The translations under genes were made by a program, and so were the position numbers. A model generated the notes under the pieces. The model was not told the origin of the DNA and did no database searches. It saw nothing but the letters and a program-made list of their open reading frames with translations. A DNA stretch of 64,000 bases, from assembly GCF_963666145.1 (NCBI RefSeq), contig NZ_OY762614.1, forward strand, positions 3,958,501 to 4,022,500. The letters run 5' to 3'. The stretch is from an uncultured Desulfobacter sp. GTDB lineage: Bacteria > Desulfobacterota > Desulfobacteria > Desulfobacterales > Desulfobacteraceae. Every line of letters begins with the position of its first letter. The stretch's first letter is position 1. This document shows positions 37,350 to 46,586 of this stretch, piece by piece.

Positions 37350-38297
37350 ATGGTTAAAAAACGAAGCATAATTTTAACATCGGTTATATTTGGTTTTTTC
37401 TGGGCTGCAAATTGTATGGCCCAAGAAGAGGTGGTGGACCGGATCGTCGCCATTGTAAACGATGATATTGTCACCTTGACCCAGCTTGACACGGCTGCGG
37501 CCCCGTATCGAAAAAATATTGAAACCTCCCAGGAGTCTTCGGCCAGAAAAAAAGAGCTGATGACGCAAATGTACTCCCAGGTGCTTAACCAGTTGGTGGA
37601 AAACAGCCTGGTGGTCCAGGAAGCCAAACGGATGGGAATTGCCGTGGATGATGCGGATGTGGACAATGCCATGGAAAATTTTAAAAAAGAGCACAATCTG
37701 GACCAGGAACAGCTGGAACTCGGTCTGGCCGCCCAGGGCATGACCCTTGAGCAGTACCGTGAAAGAATCCGGGAGCAGATTACCCAGAGCATGATCGTTT
37801 CAAGGGCAGTCCGTTCCAAGATAGTTGTCACGGATGAAGAGATAAACGCATATTACAACAGCCATAATCAGGAATTTAAGTCCAAAAAAAAGTATCATTT
37901 GAAAAATATAATCGTAAAAGATTCAACGGCCCTTGCCGCGGTCCAGAAAAAATTGGAGAATAAGGCCGATTTTTCTCAAGTTGCCAAAGACGATTCAATC
38001 GGCTCCAATGCCGCTTCCGGTGGAGAACTCGGCACCTTTGACATATCAAGCTTCAGCAGTGAGATCAAAGACGCCCTTGAAGGGGTCGGCAAAGGGCACT
38101 ACACCAAGCCTGTTGATATGGGCAATGCCTTCCAGATTCTTTATGTGGCCGATATTATTTCCATGGGACAGGGGCCTGTTCAAGAAGAGGTGGAAAAACA
38201 GATTCAGAATATTTTGTACCGGGAACACGGGGAAGCCCAGTTCAAAAAGTGGATGGAAACCCTTAAAAATAGTGCGCACATTAAGCTAATGCTGTAA
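37350..38297 (+). CDS. surA: Periplasmic peptidyl-prolyl isomerase/chaperone SurA
   Basis: 315 residues with a signal peptide (IILTSVIFGFFWAANCMA). Mature start EEVVDRIVAIVNDDIVTLTQLD is the SurA N-terminal hallmark, followed by the helical chaperone domain and one parvulin domain (~residues 170-265; KKYHLKNIIVKD, GGELGTFDISSFSSEIKDAL). E. coli SurA has two parvulin repeats; a single one is common in Desulfobacterota. It escorts outer-membrane proteins through the periplasm. The gene follows the smaller SurA-like gene and precedes mgtE by ~37 bp. Confidence 0.9.
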   Translation: MVKKRSIILTSVIFGFFWAANCMAQEEVVDRIVAIVNDDIVTLTQLDTAAAPYRKNIETSQESSARKKELMTQMYSQVLNQLVENSLVVQEAKRMGIAVDDADVDNAMENFKKEHNLDQEQLELGLAAQGMTLEQYRERIREQITQSMIVSRAVRSKIVVTDEEINAYYNSHNQEFKSKKKYHLKNIIVKDSTALAAVQKKLENKADFSQVAKDDSIGSNAASGGELGTFDISSFSSEIKDALEGVGKGHYTKPVDMGNAFQILYVADIISMGQGPVQEEVEKQIQNILYREHGEAQFKKWMETLKNSAHIKLML

Positions 38298-38334
38298 ATC
38301 CATTCATCGTTGTCTGCCCAAAGGAAATGTATCC

Positions 38335-39699
38335 ATGCAAAAAGAGCAAATTCTGATACTTGAGAACAGCATTACACGATTGTTGCGCCGGGGGGCCAAT
38401 AAGCAGCTGCTCAACATCATAAAAAAAACCCACATGGCGGATCTGTCTATTATTTTTGAACATCTGACACCCCTGAACCAGGAAAAACTGTTCAATCTGC
38501 TGGACAACCCCGACGATATCGGTCTGCTGTTTTCGCATCTGTCTGAAAAGACCTTTGTGGAGTTTGTCAAAATCGTTAATTTCGATAAACTGGTAACGGT
38601 TTTTGACCACATGGCCTCGGATGATGCCGCTGAACTGCTCGGATGCCTGGACGAAGAACTGTCCGACAAGATTCTGTCCAAAATGAAAAAGGAAGAGTCG
38701 TACAATGTCGAGCAGATCATGAGCTATGATGAAGATACTGCCGGCAGTCTCATGGTGAAAGATTACGTGGCCCTTGAAGAAGATGTCAAGGCAAAGGAAG
38801 TGATCGAAGCGCTGCAGAACAAGTATCTTGATGTTGAGATGCCCTTTTACATCTATGTGATAGATGATTACGGCAAGCTTGTGGGAGTCAGTTCCCTTCG
38901 CCAGCTGGTGGTGGAATCCCCGGATAAACCCCTTAAGGATTTCATGTCCACGGATCTTGTATCGGTCAAGCCTTATACGGACAGAGATGTGGTGGCCCGT
39001 CTGGTCTCCCGGTATGATTTTCTGGCCATCCCGGTTGTGGATGATGACAACCGGATCATCGGTATTGTGACCGTGGATGACGTCATTGATATCCTGCATG
39101 AAAGCGCCACCGAAGATATGCTGAAAATGGCCGGTGTGGGTGAAGATTATGTTGAGACCCAGTCCATTCTCAAAGGCACCCGGATCAGGTTGCCCTGGCT
39201 GTTTGCCAGCTGCTGTGGCGGTATTGCCAATTTTTTTATCATCGGCCGGTTTGAATCCACCTTGACGCAACTGACAGGGCTTGCCGCATTCATCCCCATC
39301 ATCATGGGAATGGGCGGGAACATCGGCACCCAGAGTGCCACCATCGTGGTTCGGGGAATTGCCACGGGCCGGGTGAATATCCGGGATTTTGCCAAGGTTA
39401 TTTCCAGGGAACTTGGTGTGGGATTTATTCTGGGTATGACCTATGGCGGCTTGATTGCGACGGTGGCTAAGCTGAGCTTTATGGCTGAACCCTTTTCCTG
39501 GGCCTTGTCCGTGGTGGTCGGGGGATCAATTCTGTCTTCCATGACCGTGGCGGCGTTGGTGGGAACTTCTGTGCCCATGATTTTCCAGCGGCTCAATATT
39601 GATCCGGCCGTGGCCACGGGTCCATTTGTCACAACCACCATGGACCTGATCAGTGTTTACTGTTATTTCACCATTACAAGGTTGTTGCTTGGTATTTGA
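38335..39699 (+). CDS. mgtE: Magnesium transporter MgtE
   Basis: 454 residues, the standard length. Order of domains: helical N domain (residues ~1-130, FEHLTPLNQEKLFNLLDNPD), a CBS pair (~135-255, with EDTAGSLMVKDYV and VVDDDNRIIGIVTVDDVID), a plug helix, then five transmembrane helices with the family motif GGNIGTQSATIVVRGIATG lining the pore. MgtE is a gated Mg2+ channel whose cytosolic domains close it when Mg2+ is high. Its stop overlaps the likely recO start. Confidence 0.95.
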   Translation: MQKEQILILENSITRLLRRGANKQLLNIIKKTHMADLSIIFEHLTPLNQEKLFNLLDNPDDIGLLFSHLSEKTFVEFVKIVNFDKLVTVFDHMASDDAAELLGCLDEELSDKILSKMKKEESYNVEQIMSYDEDTAGSLMVKDYVALEEDVKAKEVIEALQNKYLDVEMPFYIYVIDDYGKLVGVSSLRQLVVESPDKPLKDFMSTDLVSVKPYTDRDVVARLVSRYDFLAIPVVDDDNRIIGIVTVDDVIDILHESATEDMLKMAGVGEDYVETQSILKGTRIRLPWLFASCCGGIANFFIIGRFESTLTQLTGLAAFIPIIMGMGGNIGTQSATIVVRGIATGRVNIRDFAKVISRELGVGFILGMTYGGLIATVAKLSFMAEPFSWALSVVVGGSILSSMTVAALVGTSVPMIFQRLNIDPAVATGPFVTTTMDLISVYCYFTITRLLLGI

Positions 39700-40522
39700 C
39701 AGCAATACGGGCGATTTCTGCACGGACGCCATATTACTTCGTAAAATTGAATATGGCGACCATGACCTGATCATCACCTTCCTGACCCGGGACAAAGGAA
39801 AGATCAGTGTGATGGCAAAGAATGCAAAAAAGAGTGTGCGCAGGTTTTCAGGCGCCATGGACCTGTTCTCCGTGAACCATATCCAGTGCGTCTTTCCCAA
39901 AAAAAACAGGGACGCCATGATCAATTTGTGTCAGACTGTTCTTGAAAACGGGTTTTCCCGCATTCGTTATGATGTGGTGAACACCGCCTATGCTTCTTAT
40001 TGGACGGAAATTGTCACCCAGTGGCTGGAGGAGGGGAAAGCCCAGCCCGATATTTTTGAGCTGCTTTACACTGCCCTTGAAATGGTGGACGAGGGGTTTA
40101 TCCCCACCCAGGTGATCAGTCTGCTGTTTCAGATTCGTTTTATGCGCTTATCCGGGTTTTCTCCCGGGCTTGACCGGTGCGATGTTTGCCGATCCGGTAT
40201 GGAAGATGTTGATTCGGCAAAGCTTTGGTTCGATTTTAAGGCGGGCCGGGTGGTCTGCCCCCAGTGTAAAGGCAATATCCCTAAACACCAGCAATCTGCA
40301 GGACCTTTGGGCGACAATGCCCAGGGATGCTGGGTGTCCAAGGGAACCTTGAAACAGTTGTCCTGGATCAATACCGTGGAAATGGCCCGGGCGGATCGTA
40401 TTAAGTTTTCTCCTGTTGCCATCAAAGAGGGAGAGACCCTGCTTGAGTCTTTTATTCCATTTCATGTTGGCAGACATTTCAACAGCCTGAAGTTTTTATA
40501 CAAAATGAGATCAGACATATGA
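39689..40522 (+). CDS. recO: DNA repair protein RecO
   Basis: Loads RecA with RecFR during recombinational gap repair. 277 residues from TTG 39689, which has AAGG 7 bp upstream and places the OB-fold start (DAILLRKIEYGDHDLIITFL) about where family members have it; the frame is open back to a GTG at 39653 inside mgtE. The C-terminal region carries four Cys (CDVC ... CPQC) forming the zinc site, and the helical middle is as expected. Overlaps mgtE by 11 bp and the next gene by 4 bp, so tightly coupled. Confidence 0.88.
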   Translation: MVFDSNTGDFCTDAILLRKIEYGDHDLIITFLTRDKGKISVMAKNAKKSVRRFSGAMDLFSVNHIQCVFPKKNRDAMINLCQTVLENGFSRIRYDVVNTAYASYWTEIVTQWLEEGKAQPDIFELLYTALEMVDEGFIPTQVISLLFQIRFMRLSGFSPGLDRCDVCRSGMEDVDSAKLWFDFKAGRVVCPQCKGNIPKHQQSAGPLGDNAQGCWVSKGTLKQLSWINTVEMARADRIKFSPVAIKEGETLLESFIPFHVGRHFNSLKFLYKMRSDI

Positions 40523-41559
40523 ATCTTGCACCAATACTTGAAAAAAAACAGATACATGTCAGTGTGCCCTGCCGCATTGATTTTGGCGGCACCCTGGATA
40601 TATCCACCTTTTATCTGCCCCTGGCGGACTTGAAGCCGGCAACCTTGAATCTGGCCCTTGATATGCGTACCCATGTCTATCTGTCACCGGGCGAAGAAGG
40701 GCGGATTAAAATCTCTTCCAAGGGGTTTGATACCATTGACCGCAGCCGGGATGACAAAGGGTGGAACGGTCCCATGGGCTTGATGTTTGCCGTGTTTCAG
40801 TATTTTAATGCCCATGGGGTGCATCTGCACATTGAATCGGAATCGCCGGTTCGAAGTGCCCTGGGGGGCTCCTCATGTGCCGCTGTGGCCATTATTGCCG
40901 CCGTTTACACCGCCCTGGAAAAACCGATCGATCCCGAACATATTGCCTGGCTGGCCCATTATCTGGAAGGTGCCGTGGCCGGGGTGTTGTGCGGAACCCA
41001 GGATCAGACGGCGGCGGCATTTGGCGGGGTGAACCTGTGGGAATGGAAATTTGGGCAAAAAGGCCCTGAATTTACACGGTGCCCGGTGTTTGATTCCCAT
41101 GAAAAAATAGAGCAATTGAATCGTCATCTCCTGGTGGCCTATTGCGGCATTCCCCATGAGTCCAGTGATGTGAACGGGCGGTGGGTGAATGAATTTCGGG
41201 CGGGCCGGGCCTATGATGCATTTGAACAGATCACCCGTTTAACAAGGCAGTTCACCCGTGCGTTGGCAACCTTTTCCTTTAAGGAGGCTGCACAGTTGAT
41301 AAACCGGGAAACAGCCATCCGCTGTGAATTAACGCCGGATGTGCTGGATAATACCGGCGTGCAGTTGTGGGAATCGGCAAAGGCACAAGGATGTGGGGCC
41401 AGATTCACCGGGGCAGGCGGGGGCGGCTGCCTGTGGGCCGTTGGGGAAGAATCAAATATGGATAAACTGAAAATACAGTGGCAAAAAATTCTTGATCCCA
41501 TAGACGGGGCAATGGTGCTGGATACGGCCATCGACCCCAGGGGAATTCGTATTTATTAA
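40519..41559 (+). CDS. GHMP-family kinase of unknown sugar/small-molecule substrate
   Basis: 346 residues. GHMP motif 2 (PVRSALGGSSCAAVA, ATP loop) and motif 3 (GARFTGAGGGGCLWA) are clear; the opening VPCRIDFGGTLDISTF stands where substrate-binding residues lie. This layout is close to heptose/fucose-type sugar kinases such as HddA/FKP relatives, but specificity cannot be read. It overlaps recO by 4 bp (ATGA) and is followed 14 bp later by a small conserved gene, so it belongs to the recO operon. A sugar-1-phosphate role in envelope or nucleotide-sugar synthesis is possible. Confidence 0.8.
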   Translation: MNLAPILEKKQIHVSVPCRIDFGGTLDISTFYLPLADLKPATLNLALDMRTHVYLSPGEEGRIKISSKGFDTIDRSRDDKGWNGPMGLMFAVFQYFNAHGVHLHIESESPVRSALGGSSCAAVAIIAAVYTALEKPIDPEHIAWLAHYLEGAVAGVLCGTQDQTAAAFGGVNLWEWKFGQKGPEFTRCPVFDSHEKIEQLNRHLLVAYCGIPHESSDVNGRWVNEFRAGRAYDAFEQITRLTRQFTRALATFSFKEAAQLINRETAIRCELTPDVLDNTGVQLWESAKAQGCGARFTGAGGGGCLWAVGEESNMDKLKIQWQKILDPIDGAMVLDTAIDPRGIRIY

Positions 41560-41573
41560 TCAAAGGAGGAAAT

Positions 41574-41831
41574 ATGGCAGGATATGATCCCGAACAGGAT
41601 AAAAAGATAGCGGAGTGGAAAAACGAGGAAACCGGACTGATCATCTCCATTATGCAGTATGGCCAGGGTGAACCTAAACTCCAGGTCGGCCCCAGAATTT
41701 TAAAGAAAAAAGACGGGTCGGACCGGGCGCCCATGAAGGCGGGCCGGCTCTCTGTGGAAGATGTCATGTGGTTGTATGATATTATTGATGAGGTTAAAGA
41801 TGAGTTATCCGACATGGTCGGACCTGAATAG
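41574..41831 (+). CDS. Small conserved-looking protein of unknown function
   Basis: 85 residues, strongly charged, with an excellent ribosome-binding site (AAAGGAGGAA) just before the ATG. It begins DPEQDKKIAEWKNEETGLI and ends with a helical SVEDVMWLYDIIDEVKDELS. No domain is recognised. The last 32 bp overlap the start of the nucleoside phosphorylase gene. Operon position between a kinase and a phosphorylase gives no firm hint of role. Confidence 0.65.
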   Translation: MAGYDPEQDKKIAEWKNEETGLIISIMQYGQGEPKLQVGPRILKKKDGSDRAPMKAGRLSVEDVMWLYDIIDEVKDELSDMVGPE

Positions 41832-42576
41832 CCCGTCAATTGTTCCGCCTTTAGGACAAAGAAATGCAAAAAGCGCGGGGCCCGCTGCATTGATGGTCAG
41901 TACGGACCCGGACATGGGACTGATCCGCCAGGGATTTGGCAAGTGGCAGTCCCGCGCTTTTTTTAACAGCAGTGTGCTGGTCAAAAAAGATGACCCTCTG
42001 GGGATGAGTGTGACAGGTCCCTTTATCGGTGCGCCCTATGGGGTGATGCTGCTGGAATCATTGATTGCACAGGGAGCCCGGGCTGTTATTGTCCTTGGCT
42101 GGTGCGGCAGCCTGTCGCAGGATCTTGTTCCGGGGGATCTGGTGGTGGTGGAAAAGGCCCTGGTGGATGAGGGGACCTCCCGGCATTATATGGATCTGTC
42201 CGGGGAGTTGCCGGTGGTTCATGCCGATGCCGGTCTTGCCGCGATCCTTGCCGATGCCCTTGGCGCAGCCGGGCTTGACGTGCAGTCTCAATCCACCATC
42301 TGGACCACGGATGCCATTTACCGGGAGACCCCTGAAAAGGTGGCCTGGTACAAGGATAAAGGGGCCTGTGCCGTGGAGATGGAGTGTTCGGCATTATTTG
42401 CGGCGGCGGCATTCAGAAAGATCCCCATCGCGGCCCTGCTTGTGGTTTCCGACAGCCTGGCCCGGGGCGATGGTGCCTGGGACCCGGGATTTCATAAAAA
42501 AAGGTTTAAAGCCATGCGTAAAAAAGCCATAGACGTTGCCATGGCATTGACAGGAAAACTTGCAGATGGATTTTGA
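41800..42576 (+). CDS. Nucleoside phosphorylase (PNP/UDP family)
   Basis: 258 residues from ATG 41800. The family core is visible: VIVLGWCGSLSQDLVPGDLVVVEKALVDEGTS (strand with the phosphate-site Gly and its loop), then VEMECSALFAAAAF with the ribose-binding Met-Glu, and VVSDSLARGDGAW with the base-binding Asp. It cleaves purine or pyrimidine nucleosides with phosphate, or nucleosides in S-adenosylhomocysteine salvage; the subtype cannot be set. The start overlaps the small gene before it by 32 bp and the stop overlaps ligA by 11 bp, so it is translationally linked at both ends. Confidence 0.85.
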   Translation: MSYPTWSDLNSPSIVPPLGQRNAKSAGPAALMVSTDPDMGLIRQGFGKWQSRAFFNSSVLVKKDDPLGMSVTGPFIGAPYGVMLLESLIAQGARAVIVLGWCGSLSQDLVPGDLVVVEKALVDEGTSRHYMDLSGELPVVHADAGLAAILADALGAAGLDVQSQSTIWTTDAIYRETPEKVAWYKDKGACAVEMECSALFAAAAFRKIPIAALLVVSDSLARGDGAWDPGFHKKRFKAMRKKAIDVAMALTGKLADGF

Positions 42577-44590
42577 GACAAGCCGGATTGAGGCGCAAAA
42601 GCTGCGCTCGGAATTAACAGAACACAGTTACCGCTATTATGTGCTGGATGATCCGGTGATTGATGACCAGACCTATGACATGATGCTGCGCAAGCTCATT
42701 GACATTGAAACGCGTTTTCCTGAGCTTGTCACCGAGGATTCCCCCACCCGGCGCATCGGGGCTCCGCCTTTAGCAGCTTTTGATACGGCCTCCCATTCGG
42801 TGCCCATGCTCAGCCTGGACAATGCCTTTAATGATCAGGAAATTCTGGATTTCCATGCCCGGTGTCTGAAAACGTCCGGGGCACATACCCTGACCTATAC
42901 GGCGGAGCCCAAGCTGGACGGTCTGGCTGTGGAACTGACCTATGAAAACGGACTGTTGGTATTGGCCACCACCCGGGGAGACGGATACACGGGCGAAGTG
43001 ATCACGGAAAACATCAGGACCATCCGCTCCGTGCCCCTGCGTCTGATGGACGATAAAACAGCTGTGCCGGAGTTGATCGAAGTGCGCGGCGAGGTGATCA
43101 TCCGGCATGAAGATTTTGAAATGCTTAATCAGCGCCGCATGAATAAAGGGGAATCGGTTTTTGCCAATCCCCGCAATGCCGCCGCAGGGTCCCTGCGCCA
43201 GCTGGATTCGAAAATAACGGCCCAGCGGCCGTTGACCATATTTGTTTACGGCGTGGGTGTGGTCAGAGGTCTTGAATTTCCCACCCAGGCACAGATGCTT
43301 GAGTACCTTGCAGATTTGGGATTTCCTGTGAACCCGCTCATACGAAAAGGGATATCAATTCAGCAGGTGCTGGAGCATTTTAAACATCTGGAAACCCTTC
43401 GTTCAGACCTGGCCTATGATATCGACGGCATGGTGATCAAGGTGGATGATGTTTTAATTCAGCAGGCCCTGGGTGAAAAAATAAAAAGTCCACGGTGGGC
43501 CATAGCCTATAAATTCCCGGCCATGGAAAAGACCAGCAAAATACTGGATATTACGGTTCAGGTGGGCCGTACCGGAACGCTGACCCCTGTGGCAGAACTT
43601 GCGCCGGTGAACATCGGCGGTGTCACGGTCTCCAGAGCCACCCTGCACAATGCCGATGAGATTGAACGCAAAGATATCCGCATTGGTGATACGGCATTGA
43701 TCACCCGGGCCGGGGACGTGATCCCTAAAGTGGTAAAAATTATCCCTGACGCCCGTACCGGAGAAGAAACTGTCTTTACCATGCCCGACCATTGTCCGGT
43801 GTGCGATTCCAGGGTACGGCGCCTTGAGGGCGAGGCGGCGGTGAAATGCATCAATGCCGGGTGCAGCGCCCAGATCAAAGAGCGTATTCGCCATTTTGTG
43901 TCTAAAAAAGCCTTTGATATAGACGGGCTTGGCAAAAAGCTGGTGGAGCAGATGGTGGATCAAAACGTAATCAGCTCCTTTGCCGACCTATTTCATCTGG
44001 ACCGGGATACCCTGGCCGGGCTTGAACGTATGGGGATAAAGTCTGCCGACAATATTCTCGCGGCCGTTGAACAGTCCAAAAGGGTTTCCTTTGCACGGTT
44101 TATTTTTGCCCTGGGCATTGATCACACCGGCGAACATGCCGCAAGGCTGCTGGCCCGGAAATTTGCCGATCTTGACGCATTGATGGCTGCAGACAAACTC
44201 ACCATCAGCACCATCCATGGCATGGGCGAGACCACAGCCAGTGCGGTTACCGGATTTTTTTCCATTGAGGAAAACGTTAATCTGGTGAAAAATCTGATTG
44301 AAGCAGGCGTCACCGTTACCAATGATCTGTACGGCGGGGGCGATAAAAAGGACAACGCCTTCAGCGGGAAAACCATTGTACTGACCGGCAGTTTTGAAGC
44401 CATGACAAGAAATGAAGCCAAAGCAAAACTGTTGGCCCTGGGCGCAAATGTAACAGGGTCTGTATCAAAGAAAACCGATATCGTTGTCGCCGGCAGCAAA
44501 GCCGGTTCCAAGCTGACCAAAGCCGAAGAACTCGGCATCACTGTCTGGGATGAAGCCGAACTCCTTGCGTTGATTGGCGGCGGGGATTAA
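42566..44590 (+). CDS. ligA: NAD-dependent DNA ligase LigA
   Basis: 674 residues, the standard length. Ia domain with HSYRYYVLDDPVIDD, adenylated Lys116 in AEPKLDGLAVE, adenylation domain, OB-fold (VGRTGTLTPVAEL), a four-Cys zinc finger (CPVC...CINAGCS), helix-hairpin-helix region and a C-terminal BRCT domain (GKTIVLTGSFEAMTRNEAKA). Joins Okazaki fragments and seals nicks using NAD+. ATG 42566 is used; a TTG two codons earlier is less likely. It is the last gene of the recO-to-ligA run and converges with the GntR-type gene. Confidence 0.97.
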   Translation: MDFETSRIEAQKLRSELTEHSYRYYVLDDPVIDDQTYDMMLRKLIDIETRFPELVTEDSPTRRIGAPPLAAFDTASHSVPMLSLDNAFNDQEILDFHARCLKTSGAHTLTYTAEPKLDGLAVELTYENGLLVLATTRGDGYTGEVITENIRTIRSVPLRLMDDKTAVPELIEVRGEVIIRHEDFEMLNQRRMNKGESVFANPRNAAAGSLRQLDSKITAQRPLTIFVYGVGVVRGLEFPTQAQMLEYLADLGFPVNPLIRKGISIQQVLEHFKHLETLRSDLAYDIDGMVIKVDDVLIQQALGEKIKSPRWAIAYKFPAMEKTSKILDITVQVGRTGTLTPVAELAPVNIGGVTVSRATLHNADEIERKDIRIGDTALITRAGDVIPKVVKIIPDARTGEETVFTMPDHCPVCDSRVRRLEGEAAVKCINAGCSAQIKERIRHFVSKKAFDIDGLGKKLVEQMVDQNVISSFADLFHLDRDTLAGLERMGIKSADNILAAVEQSKRVSFARFIFALGIDHTGEHAARLLARKFADLDALMAADKLTISTIHGMGETTASAVTGFFSIEENVNLVKNLIEAGVTVTNDLYGGGDKKDNAFSGKTIVLTGSFEAMTRNEAKAKLLALGANVTGSVSKKTDIVVAGSKAGSKLTKAEELGITVWDEAELLALIGGGD

Positions 44591-44592
44591 AA

Positions 44593-45300
44593 CTACAGGA
44601 CATTATCCAGTTCGTCGATGATGGCGGTCAGATGCTTTTCCATCCATTGGGATGCGGCGGCGGGGTTCCGGGTTTCGATGGCCCCGAGTACTTTGCCCAG
44701 GGTGTTGACTGATTTTTTTCTGTAGGCGTGGCTCAGGTGGTCTGACTTGAGGTTTTCGTGGTGTTCCGTGAGAAGCTCAAGGACCAGTTTTGTCATTTCG
44801 CAGATGACCTCATTCTCGGTCGCCTCGGCCAGGGCGTAGTGAAACGATTTGTCCGCCCGAAGAAAGATATCGTAACTGCTGTTTTCCATATCCTTGTACA
44901 AGAGGCTCATGATATCCTTGAGTTGATTCAGGGAATTGGCGGTGGCCCGGGTTGCTGCCAGGGCTGCGGTTTTGCATTCAAGGGTGGTTCTGGCCTCCAT
45001 CAGATCCAAAAACGAACTCTTTTGGGCGGCCGTGGACAGTTTTTCAAATTGGGTTTCCGAGTTTTGCCGGATCTCTTTGATAAAGGTGCCTTTGCCCTGG
45101 ATGGGTTCAAGGTACCCCCTGGCCACCAGGGTGTTGATGGCCTCTCTAATTGAAGATCTCCCCACGCCGAACATCACGGCAAGGTCCCTTTGGGCGGGCA
45201 GTTTGCTTCCGGGTAAAAGCCCCTGTTTGCGGATCTGCTCCAAAAGCTGTTCCACCACCATATTCACCGCCGTATTTTTCTTTATGGCTAAAAATTCCAT
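44593..45300 (-). CDS. FadR-subfamily GntR transcriptional regulator
   Basis: 235 residues. Residues ~10-75 form the winged HTH (VVEQLLEQIRKQGLLPGSKL, then FGVGRSSIREAINTLVARGY), and the FCD ligand domain follows with the typical metal-site pattern: an Asp and His in RADKSFHYALAEATEN and further His near LLTEHHENL. Such proteins usually repress operons for organic acid or sugar acid use and release DNA on ligand binding. It is divergent from dctPQM-GRE-activase, with a palindrome at 45418 between them, so it is the probable regulator of that operon. It also lies 3 bp from the convergent ligA stop. Confidence 0.9.
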   Translation of the reverse strand: MEFLAIKKNTAVNMVVEQLLEQIRKQGLLPGSKLPAQRDLAVMFGVGRSSIREAINTLVARGYLEPIQGKGTFIKEIRQNSETQFEKLSTAAQKSSFLDLMEARTTLECKTAALAATRATANSLNQLKDIMSLLYKDMENSSYDIFLRADKSFHYALAEATENEVICEMTKLVLELLTEHHENLKSDHLSHAYRKKSVNTLGKVLGAIETRNPAAASQWMEKHLTAIIDELDNVL

Positions 45301-45417
45301 CTATCTCCTGAATCTGTTTAGTTACGAAAAAAGCAAAACCCCTTCGAAAATTGGTTTGTAATACTGCCACAAAGCCTTCGGCTTGCCAAGTAAATTCAGG
45401 CCCGCCGATTTCAAATT

Positions 45418-45429
45418 GGTCTGAAGACC
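45418..45429. promoter_or_regulatory. Candidate operator palindrome (GGTCTGAAGACC)
   Basis: Perfect 5-bp inverted repeat with a 2-bp centre, located between the divergent GntR-type and dctP genes, 11 bp upstream of the -35 box of the dctP promoter. Flanking bases (TT...TT) loosely resemble the TGGT/ACC arms of FadR-type sites, though the spacing differs from the classical consensus. Confidence 0.4.
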
Positions 45430-45439
45430 TTAAAACCTG

Positions 45440-45468
45440 TTGACATGATGGGCGGACATAGATATGGT
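45440..45468 (+). promoter_or_regulatory. Predicted sigma70 promoter of the dctPQM-GRE operon
   Basis: Perfect -35 TTGACA (45440-45445), 17-bp spacer and -10 TATGGT (45463-45468; four of six consensus bases). Transcription would start near 45475, giving a ~110-nt leader before dctP. Confidence 0.65.
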
Positions 45469-45584
45469 GCCAAAACTGAATATAAATGAAACAAAAACGG
45501 TAACAAGATTGTTTGAAAAAAATAAAAAGGATTACGCAACACACTTTTAGTTTTAACCCATAATTAATCAGGATGGAGAAAAAA

Positions 45585-46583
45585 ATGAAACGTTTGGTAT
45601 GTCTATTTGCTGTCAGTTGTTTTTTAGGATTGTTTTCGGCGATGCCGGCATCGGCAAAAATTAAGCTGAATTTTGCAGGCCATTACCCCGAAGAGCACCC
45701 GTCAACCCAATTGCTGCGCAAAGCTGCCCAGGAAGTCAAAGAAAAGACCGAAGGCCGGGTTGAGATTAAAATTTTCCCCGGAGACCAGCTCGGTGACTAT
45801 ACCCTGTTGTTCCAGGATATCATGATGGGCTCTGTGGATATGGGACAGGTCAATCTGCCGAGCGAGTATGACGTTCGTCTGGAAGCCCACAGCATCCCCT
45901 ATATTGTTAAAGGATACGACGATATCCCAAAAATCTTTTCCTATGATTCCAATTTCAGCCAGACCTTTAAAGATATCCTGGCCCAAAAGGATATCGAATT
46001 TTTCGGCTTTAATGTCATTGGGCTTATCGGCGTGGGCAGCAAGGTCGAGCCTGAAAATCCCTTTGATCCCAAAGCGGACAAAAAGATCCTGATCCGGGTT
46101 CCGCCCATGAAGGTGTACCAGCTCTCTGCCAAGGCCCTGAACTACCGGACCACCACCATCAACTGGGCCGATATCTATTCTGCCATGCAGACCGGCGTCT
46201 GCGACGGCTGGATCGGCGGTACCCCGGACGTCAATTACCTGACCTTCAAGGATGTTGAAAACTATTATGTGGCCTATAACAATTTTGTTGAGTGCAACGC
46301 CTTTATCATGGGCAAGCAGGCTTACAAGCGGCTTGGCAAGGATGCCCAGATTGTAAAGGACGTTTTTAAGGCAACGGCTGCCGCCAGTTTTGAGATGGCC
46401 AAGGTTCAGGATGACCTGTATCTGAAAAAGATGGAAGAGGCCGGGCTTACGGTGATTTATCCCACACCCGAACAGGCCAAAACCCTGTCGGACTATATCC
46501 ATGAAACCGTATGGCCCAAGCTTTACGACCTGTATGGAAAAGAGATTTTTGACAGCATCAAAAAGGACCTAGGCGAACTTTAA
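45585..46583 (+). CDS. dctP: TRAP transporter substrate-binding protein DctP
   Basis: 332 residues. A Sec signal peptide (LVCLFAVSCFLGLFSAMPASA) precedes the mature KIKLNFAG. The family's ligand region is present (DKKILIRVPPMKVYQLSAKA, with the Arg that clamps a carboxylate or sulfonate; MQTGVCDGWIGG). ATG 45585 is favoured: GGAG stands 7 bp upstream, within an earlier in-frame ATG at 45573. It binds the substrate in the periplasm and hands it to DctQM. A hairpin just after the gene probably lowers expression of the membrane genes relative to it. The ligand is unknown; carboxylate-containing is likely. Confidence 0.93.
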   Translation: MKRLVCLFAVSCFLGLFSAMPASAKIKLNFAGHYPEEHPSTQLLRKAAQEVKEKTEGRVEIKIFPGDQLGDYTLLFQDIMMGSVDMGQVNLPSEYDVRLEAHSIPYIVKGYDDIPKIFSYDSNFSQTFKDILAQKDIEFFGFNVIGLIGVGSKVEPENPFDPKADKKILIRVPPMKVYQLSAKALNYRTTTINWADIYSAMQTGVCDGWIGGTPDVNYLTFKDVENYYVAYNNFVECNAFIMGKQAYKRLGKDAQIVKDVFKATAAASFEMAKVQDDLYLKKMEEAGLTVIYPTPEQAKTLSDYIHETVWPKLYDLYGKEIFDSIKKDLGEL

Positions 46584-46586
46584 TCT

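Noticed and set aside
45702..46502. Open frame of ~266 codons opposite to dctP
   Set aside because: Antisense shadow of a well-supported binding-protein gene.
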